Shown: positions 1-4,641 of the stretch, piece after piece
Layout of the letters: the number at the start of each line of letters is the position of its first letter
Numbering within the stretch: the first letter of the stretch is position 1
Source: Prolixibacteraceae bacterium
GTDB lineage: Bacteria; Bacteroidota; Bacteroidia; Bacteroidales; Prolixibacteraceae
Direction of reading: 5' to 3'
Length of the DNA: 6,862 nucleotides
Assembly: GCA_027451165.1 (NCBI GenBank)
Contig: DAIDJX010000182.1
Location: 1 to 6,862 of the forward strand
The notes under the pieces: generated by a model
The model's input: the letters and a program-made list of their open reading frames with translations, nothing else
Databases searched by the model: none
What the model was told of the DNA's origin: nothing
Program-made: the position numbers and the translations under genes

Positions 1-2
1 GT

Positions 3-971
3 TACGAAGAAAAGAACAGCGATACTTTTTTCACCGGCTTTGAGTTCCAGGTACCGGCCAATTCATCCCGGGTCATTAAAGTAAAAATGGTTCCGGAAGG
101 CGATGCCTTGCTGAACGGCCTTAACCTGGAAAATGCCGGAAATCCGTTGAACGAATCTTTTGAAGCTTTTACGCCAGGTTCTCTTTTTGGCGGTTTTGTG
201 TCCTGGAAAACCAACCCCTCTTCTAACGGAACCTACAAGGCCATATTGGGAGAAGTGGTGTCAAATCCCTTCAAAACAGGCATCAACACCAGTGATAAGG
301 TGCTCCGCATTACCCGGCAGGATGACAGTCAGGTCATAACCCCGGCCAATGCCGGGTCACTCACTTACCGGGGTGTCCAGGCCTGGGGTTATGATCTGCG
401 GTTAAATCAGACTTCAGTGGTGGAGTTCAAGTATTACAAAGACATCCCCGGTAAGATCGGAGTCAGGGTTTACGACGGAAACGGGAATTATATCCTTTCT
501 GATTTTGCAGATCCGTATGAGCAAACGGTCAATTACAGCACCGCACAATGGCGGACGGCAAGTTTTGACCTGGGAAAACTGGACCGTTCCAAGCTGGATG
601 AGCGTGCTCCGGGATACCTGCTCATATCTCCGGAAAGAACCGGCACGGAAGCCTTGCAGGAAAAAGAACTGATCATGTATGTCGACGATGTCCGGTTGTT
701 GCCACTGACAACATCTGCAAATAGATTGATGAGACCTGCTGATGGATTTTCAGCCTTCCGGGAACCGGGCACCGGGCGGATTATTGTTTCCCGTCTTCCT
801 TTAAACACCCGGATGGTCAGGCTTTTCGATCTTACCGGCCGTCTGCTGAAGGAACTTGAAGTATCAGCCGGCAATGCAGTTTTTGAGATGAACGGTACTG
901 CTCCGCAGATGGTGATCGTAAGTGCTTTTTCATACGACGGAAAGATCACCTCTGTAAAAGTCGCCAGGTAA
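3..971 (+). CDS. C-terminal part of a secreted carbohydrate-binding-like protein with a T9SS-type tail (5' partial)
   Basis: The frame is open to the left edge, so the true start lies outside; 322 residues are visible, ending at TAA 969-971. The first ~28 residues (FEFQVPANSSRVIKVKM) read like the last strands of an upstream beta-rich domain, of the kind found after the catalytic domain of some glycoside hydrolases. Residues ~30-240 look like a jelly-roll binding module: an FEAF strand near the start, the phrase NPFKTGINTSDKVLRI often seen in binding modules of Bacteroidota polysaccharide lyases and hydrolases, and a closing MYVDDVRLLPL strand. Residues ~247-322 resemble a type A T9SS sorting domain, with the core VRLFDLTGRLLKELEV at 272-287 and a basic end (VKVAR). 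Export by T9SS and cell-surface attachment or release are inferred. The catalytic identity, if any, lies upstream. An internal ATG at position 87 is only the first Met in the window, not a likely start. The domain type is fairly secure; the substrate is unknown. Confidence 0.8.
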   Translation, partial: YEEKNSDTFFTGFEFQVPANSSRVIKVKMVPEGDALLNGLNLENAGNPLNESFEAFTPGSLFGGFVSWKTNPSSNGTYKAILGEVVSNPFKTGINTSDKVLRITRQDDSQVITPANAGSLTYRGVQAWGYDLRLNQTSVVEFKYYKDIPGKIGVRVYDGNGNYILSDFADPYEQTVNYSTAQWRTASFDLGKLDRSKLDERAPGYLLISPERTGTEALQEKELIMYVDDVRLLPLTTSANRLMRPADGFSAFREPGTGRIIVSRLPLNTRMVRLFDLTGRLLKELEVSAGNAVFEMNGTAPQMVIVSAFSYDGKITSVKVAR

Positions 972-1003
972 CCAATTTATAACCGATAGCCAATCAGTTG
1001 CTG

Positions 1004-1039
1004 AGGCCGGCCGGATCCAGTACTTTTATCCGGGAACCT
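1004..1039 (+). other. Weak hairpin after the first gene, possible transcription end
   Basis: CCGGAT at 1011-1016 is the reverse complement of ATCCGG at 1028-1033 (11-base loop), and AGG at 1004-1006 can add three pairs with CCT at 1037-1039 across an internal loop. It starts 33 bases after the stop codon, where a terminator would be expected, but no T-run follows the right arm, so an intrinsic terminator is not well supported. The left arm overlaps the palindrome CCGGCCGG (1007-1014), which offers a competing fold. Confidence 0.3.
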
Positions 1040-1061
1040 GCAAATGATGAATGAGAATGAT

Positions 1062-1069
1062 TAGTTTTG
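1062..1069 (+). promoter_or_regulatory. Candidate Bacteroidota -7 promoter element
   Basis: TAGTTTTG matches the Bacteroidota primary-sigma -7 consensus TAnnTTTG exactly and lies 67 bases before the oxidoreductase start. No TTTG-like -33 element is seen at the expected distance upstream, and a near match (TATGTTTC, 1071-1078) follows at once, so this AT-rich stretch could match by chance. Confidence 0.25.
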
Positions 1070-1086
1070 TTATGTTTCTTGTGAAC

Positions 1087-1101
1087 CAATCAGTTTGATT
1101 G
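1087..1101. repeat. Short perfect inverted repeat upstream of the oxidoreductase gene
   Basis: CAATCA (1087-1092) and TGATTG (1096-1101) form a perfect 6-bp inverted repeat around a 3-base spacer, 35 bases before the ATG at 1137. The sequence CCAATCAGTT occurs here (1086-1095) and again at 990-999 in the same spacer. It could be an operator or a small 5'-leader hairpin; the size also allows chance. Confidence 0.3.
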
Positions 1102-1136
1102 TAACAAACCATTTAAATCTGATAAAATAAAAAACT

Positions 1137-2495
1137 ATGGAAAATTCAAGAAGGAATTTTGTAAGAACTGTGGCCACCGGCACACTTGCAGCGGCTGTGG
1201 CCCCTTCCGTTTTGGCCCAGGACCAAAAAAAGAAAAAACCGGCACCAGCTGCACCAACTGTTAAAGGACCCAACGACCGGTTGCGGATTGCCGTTTTTGG
1301 TGTGAACGGTCGTGGAAAATCCCACATCGAAGAGATCATGAAACTGTCGGAAACGGCCAATATTGAAGTTGCCGTACTTTGTGACCCCGATATGAACGTG
1401 CTTCAGCAAAGGGCAGCAGACTTTGAAAAAACCTACGGAAAAAAGGTGATGATTGAACAGGATTTCCGCAGAACCCTGGAAGACAAGACCATTGACGCCG
1501 TAACCATTGCCACCCCGAACCACTGGCATGCTCTCCAGGTGATCTGGGCTTGCCAGGCAGGGAAGGATGTGTATGTCGAAAAACCGGCTACCCATAACAT
1601 ATACGAGGGGAAAAAGATGATCGAAGCCGCCTACAAATACAACCGGATCGTTCAGCATGGAGTTCAGCTCCGCAGCTCAGTAGCCATCAGGGAGGCCATC
1701 CAGCACCTGAGAGACGGGCTGATCGGCCGGGTGTACATGTCGAGGGGATTGGTGTACCGCTGGCGGCCGGATATCGGTGACAAAGGGATTTCGAAGATAC
1801 CGGATGGACTTAACTATGATCTTTGGTGCGGCCCGGCCCCCATGCGTCCTTTCACCACCAACCTCGTGCATTACAACTGGCACTGGCACTGGAACTACGG
1901 AAATGGAGACGTGGGAAACCAGGGTATCCATGAAACTGACCTTTGCATGTGGGGTTTGGACGTCGATACCCTTCCGGAAAGAATCACCTCCATGGGTGGG
2001 AAATTCCTGTTTGATGACTGTAAGGAGGTGCCTGAAATCCAGTCTTCCATTTACCATTATCCGAAAGAAAAGAAAATCATCCAGTTTGAAGTCCGCAACT
2101 GGTGCACCAATCTGGAAGATGGCGCCGGTGTAGGCAACATTTTCTACGGAGATAAAGGCTACCTCGTCGTTAAAGGCTACGGAACCTATGAAACTTATCT
2201 TGGGGAAAAGAGGGAAAAAGGACCCGCCCGTTCTGAAGGCGGAGAACTGACCCTGCATTTTAAAAACTGGATTGATGCCATCCGGGCACGGGATATGAGC
2301 ATCCAGAATGGCCCTGTCCAAACCGGACACCTGGCATCATCTCTGGCTCACCTGGGAAATATTTCCTACCGCCTGGGTCGTCAGCTGGAATTCGATCCTG
2401 TAGCAGAAAGGTTCATCGGAGATGGGGAGAACGAAGCCAATGCGATGCTCAGCCGCGAATACCGTGCACCCTACCTGCTACCGGAAATAGTTTAA
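1137..2495 (+). CDS. Gfo/Idh/MocA family oxidoreductase with a twin-arginine signal
   Basis: This is a complete 452-residue protein of usual family length. The N-terminus has a Tat motif (SRRNF, residues 4-8), a hydrophobic alanine-rich stretch and a likely cut at VLA-Q (27/28), then a Lys/Pro/Ala linker. The Rossmann domain follows: LRIAVFGVNGRG (49-60) with the dinucleotide-binding glycines, Asp83 at the end of strand 2 where the cofactor ribose is usually held, and ATPNHWHA (125-132). EKP (148-150) supplies the family's catalytic-type lysine, Lys149. The C-terminal half carries GNQGIHETD (260-268); His265 corresponds to the catalytic histidine, while Asn261 stands where inositol dehydrogenase has Asp, which is normal for this GNQG-x-H subgroup as I know it. 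The likely role is NAD(P)-dependent redox chemistry on a sugar in the periplasm; the substrate cannot be read. The ATG at 1137 is chosen because it gives the Tat signal directly; its leader is A-rich with no Shine-Dalgarno. It lies 165 bases after the previous gene and 108 before the next, all on one strand. GH109 was considered and is not supported. Confidence 0.93.
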   Translation: MENSRRNFVRTVATGTLAAAVAPSVLAQDQKKKKPAPAAPTVKGPNDRLRIAVFGVNGRGKSHIEEIMKLSETANIEVAVLCDPDMNVLQQRAADFEKTYGKKVMIEQDFRRTLEDKTIDAVTIATPNHWHALQVIWACQAGKDVYVEKPATHNIYEGKKMIEAAYKYNRIVQHGVQLRSSVAIREAIQHLRDGLIGRVYMSRGLVYRWRPDIGDKGISKIPDGLNYDLWCGPAPMRPFTTNLVHYNWHWHWNYGNGDVGNQGIHETDLCMWGLDVDTLPERITSMGGKFLFDDCKEVPEIQSSIYHYPKEKKIIQFEVRNWCTNLEDGAGVGNIFYGDKGYLVVKGYGTYETYLGEKREKGPARSEGGELTLHFKNWIDAIRARDMSIQNGPVQTGHLASSLAHLGNISYRLGRQLEFDPVAERFIGDGENEANAMLSREYRAPYLLPEIV

Positions 2496-2520
2496 TCTTT
2501 TATGGGGATTGCATTAAAGA

Positions 2521-2598
2521 TCTCTGTGTGACGCTGTGTGGCTTTTTGACTCTTTGGTACACAGCGTACCACTGAGTATGCACAGCGTTACACAGAGA
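2521..2598. repeat. Long intergenic inverted repeat, REP/MITE-like, next to the esterase start
   Basis: TCTCTGTGTGACGCTGTG (2521-2538) and CACAGCGTTACACAGAGA (2581-2598) are inverted copies. Seventeen of 18 positions pair and the remaining one (2530/2589) is a G-U in RNA; two more G-U pairs extend the stem inward. The 42-base interior holds a nested hairpin, GGTAC (2556-2560) with GTACC (2566-2570), so a transcript would fold into a long stem with a smaller stem on top. It ends five bases before the ATG at 2604. CACAGAG-type palindromes of this sort are, from memory, dispersed intergenic repeats in several environmental bacterial genomes; membership of such a family here is inference. There is no T-tract and no transposase. 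Confidence 0.8.
2560..2597 (+). repeat. Two direct copies of a 17-base unit inside the inverted repeat
   Basis: CACAGCGTACCACTGAG (2560-2576) and CACAGCGTTACACAGAG (2581-2597) agree at 14 of 17 positions and lie 21 bases apart. The complement of 2522-2538 is a third copy (CACAGCGTCACACAGAG), so the spacer holds three units, two direct and one inverted. The 8-base core CACAGCGT is identical in all three. Confidence 0.7.
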
Positions 2599-2603
2599 AA
2601 AAT

Positions 2604-4622
2604 ATGAAGAAAAGCACATTGCGATTCAACCCCGGAAAAGATAACAGTAAAATGAATTGCCATAAAAATCAAAGGATCCGTTGGGCTATTCTGCTGGCAA
2701 CAGTGATTTGCTACAGCATTTCCAACACCTTTGCCGCGGACTGGAATAATTTACCCCGAATCCGGGAAAAGGATTTAACAGACTGGAACGGCTATACCAA
2801 AATATCGTTCACCCTCGACTCCATTCCCGCATACGTGGTGGTTCCAACGGTTGCAGCGCCGGGAAAACCCTGGATCTGGCGCACCTCCTGGCCGGATTAC
2901 CATTTTGAGGTTGACCTGAAGTTGCTGGATTACGGATTTCATGTGGCCTATGTTGAGGTATTGGATCTGCTTGGCTCCGACAAGGCACTCGACATCATGG
3001 ACAGGTTTTACGATCATGTGCGGTCCCGCTACGGGCTGGCGGAAAAATGTGCCATCGAACCCAACAGCCGCGGCGGATTGCATGCCTACCGTTATACTGC
3101 CCGGCATCCTGAAAGGATAGCCTGCCTCCTGGGGGATGTCCCGGTGATGGATTTCCGGAGCTGGCCCTCTCCCCGGGACCCTGTTCAATGGGCTCATATC
3201 ATGCAGTCATACGGTTTCCGGAACATGGATGAAGCAATGAATTACGACGGAAATCCGGTCAGTGATAAAATACTGGCTCCGATCGCTGCAGCCAGAATTC
3301 CGTTGCGCCACACCATCTGCCTCAACGACAGTGTGGTTCCGGTTAAAGAGAATACGTTCAGGGCACAGGAGGTTCTCAGAAAGTATGGCTGGGATATTGA
3401 CCTTGTTATCGTGCCTGAATCAAAGGAACTGAATGGCCATCACTTCCCATTTCCGGATGCATTTGAAAGCGCACAGTTTGTCCTGGAGCATGCATCCGTT
3501 CCATCGGGAAAAGGAACTGAATACTATGACTTACGAACCGGATTGGCAAATAGTAAATCGACCTTTGAAAGGGATAAGAAAGGCCGCATTGTGTTCGTCG
3601 GCGGATCGATCACCCATAACAGAGGTTGGCGTGATGAACTGATGAAATACTTCAGGGAGCGTTTCCCGGAAACCACTTTTGATTTCGTTGCTTCCGGCAT
3701 TCCGTCCGTCGGATCGGCAGGCCATGCCTTCCGGCTGGAAGAGGATGTGTTTTCCAGGGGAGTTCCCGACCTGGTGTTTGTGGAAGCAGCCGTCAACGAT
3801 CACAATTATGATACTTTTCCCGATGGTCCTGACCTTGCCCGCCGGGGCATGGAAGGTGTTGTCAGGCAAATACGGGCAAAATATCCGATGACTGATGTGG
3901 TGGAGATGCATTTCATCCATGATAACGATCTTCCCGTCTGGAATGAGGGAAAGGTTCCCTACCCGGTGGAAGAACATGAAAAAGTAGCAGAATATTACGG
4001 CTGTCCTTCCCTCAACCTTTCCAAAGAGGTAGCTGACAGGATTGTCTCAGGACAATTTACCTGGAAAGATGATTTCAAAAACCTTCATCCCTCTCCCTAT
4101 GGTCAGCGGGTGTATGCCAACAGTATGATCCGTATGCTGGAAGCAGCCTTCAGGGCAGAGACCCTTCCAAAATCACATAAACTGCCAAAACGCCCGTTGG
4201 ACAATCAGAGTTACTTCCGTGGTCGTCATGGAAAACTGGAAGAAGCGGTGCTGTCAAATGGATTCACGCTGGAGCAGAAATGGGAACCGGAGCTAAAACA
4301 GGAGGTCAGGGCAGGTTATGGTTTTTGTCCGGCCATCACTACCAGAATGGCAGGAGCTGAAATGAAATTCACATTTAACGGGACCGCATTTGGACTGTTC
4401 CTGGCTGCAGGCCGTGATACCGGGGTGATGGAATACAGCACCGACGGCGCACCCTTTCGTGAACTGGACACCTGGACTCCATGGAGCAATGCTCTTTATC
4501 TTCCCTGGCCGGTAATCCTCGAAAGTGGTTTGAAACCCGGAAAACACACCATCACCATCCGGACAACCGGTAAGGTTAAAGAAAGACAGGGGTTGCACAT
4601 CATCCATATCCTGCTGAATTAA
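2604..4622 (+). CDS. Exported dual esterase: alpha/beta-hydrolase fused to SGNH/GDSL hydrolase with C-terminal beta-sandwich
   Basis: Three parts follow a signal peptide. Residues ~56-297 resemble an alpha/beta-hydrolase: nucleophile elbow PNSRGG around Ser155, then GDVPVMDFRSWP (177-188); Asp242 in NDSVVP and His279 or His280 in NGHHF complete a plausible triad. Residues ~325-516 resemble an SGNH hydrolase: VGGSIT with Ser335 (block I), Gly365 (block II), VND with Asn398 (block III), and LHPSPYG with His495 (block V). Residues ~535-672 read like the galactose-binding-type beta-sandwich that often ends such SGNH proteins. The likely role is removing acyl groups, such as acetyl, from polysaccharide outside the cytoplasm; the substrate is unknown. 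The start given is the longest frame. The ATG at 2652 (Met17) is a serious alternative: it gives a compact signal peptide (NCHKNQRIR, then WAILLATVICYSIS, cut near FA-AD) and avoids a start abutting the inverted repeat. The elbow has Pro153 where Gly is usual, and block V lacks Asp three residues before His. The GH2 gene follows after 19 bases. Confidence 0.88.
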   Translation: MKKSTLRFNPGKDNSKMNCHKNQRIRWAILLATVICYSISNTFAADWNNLPRIREKDLTDWNGYTKISFTLDSIPAYVVVPTVAAPGKPWIWRTSWPDYHFEVDLKLLDYGFHVAYVEVLDLLGSDKALDIMDRFYDHVRSRYGLAEKCAIEPNSRGGLHAYRYTARHPERIACLLGDVPVMDFRSWPSPRDPVQWAHIMQSYGFRNMDEAMNYDGNPVSDKILAPIAAARIPLRHTICLNDSVVPVKENTFRAQEVLRKYGWDIDLVIVPESKELNGHHFPFPDAFESAQFVLEHASVPSGKGTEYYDLRTGLANSKSTFERDKKGRIVFVGGSITHNRGWRDELMKYFRERFPETTFDFVASGIPSVGSAGHAFRLEEDVFSRGVPDLVFVEAAVNDHNYDTFPDGPDLARRGMEGVVRQIRAKYPMTDVVEMHFIHDNDLPVWNEGKVPYPVEEHEKVAEYYGCPSLNLSKEVADRIVSGQFTWKDDFKNLHPSPYGQRVYANSMIRMLEAAFRAETLPKSHKLPKRPLDNQSYFRGRHGKLEEAVLSNGFTLEQKWEPELKQEVRAGYGFCPAITTRMAGAEMKFTFNGTAFGLFLAAGRDTGVMEYSTDGAPFRELDTWTPWSNALYLPWPVILESGLKPGKHTITIRTTGKVKERQGLHIIHILLN

Positions 4623-4641
4623 ACGTCTCACTTTCCATCGT

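Noticed and set aside
1007..1014. Palindrome CCGGCCGG
   Set aside because: An 8-base GC palindrome is expected by chance at this frequency and resembles a restriction-type site; there is no other support for function.
1878..1896. TGGCAC repeat encoding WHWHW
   Set aside because: It is a short coding repeat in a segment where relatives, as I recall them, have similar aromatic/His residues (NWHWFW-like) before GNQG, so it is not an independent element.
1677..2330. Long open frame on the - strand (217 codons) inside the oxidoreductase gene
   Set aside because: It lies wholly opposite a well-supported gene with clear family motifs, and its translation shows no recognisable domain or signal. Similar reverse frames at 533-949, 1146-1658, 2775-3197 and 3531-3977 are rejected for the same reason.
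1137..2495. GH109 (NAD-dependent glycosidase) identity for the oxidoreductase
   Set aside because: It has the Tat signal and Rossmann motif that GH109 shares, but the GH109-type EVPAA segment, as I remember it, is absent and the ordinary EKP motif is present, so a general Gfo/Idh/MocA call is safer.
2496..2520. TCTTT / AAAGA inverted repeat just after the oxidoreductase stop
   Set aside because: Five AT-rich pairs around a 15-base loop are too weak and too likely by chance to call a terminator.
2521..2598. CRISPR array or rho-independent terminator in the spacer before the esterase gene
   Set aside because: There are only three imperfect units, one of them inverted, without regular unique spacers, so it is not CRISPR. 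The stem has a 42-base interior and is followed by AGAAAAAT rather than a T-run, so it is not a typical terminator.
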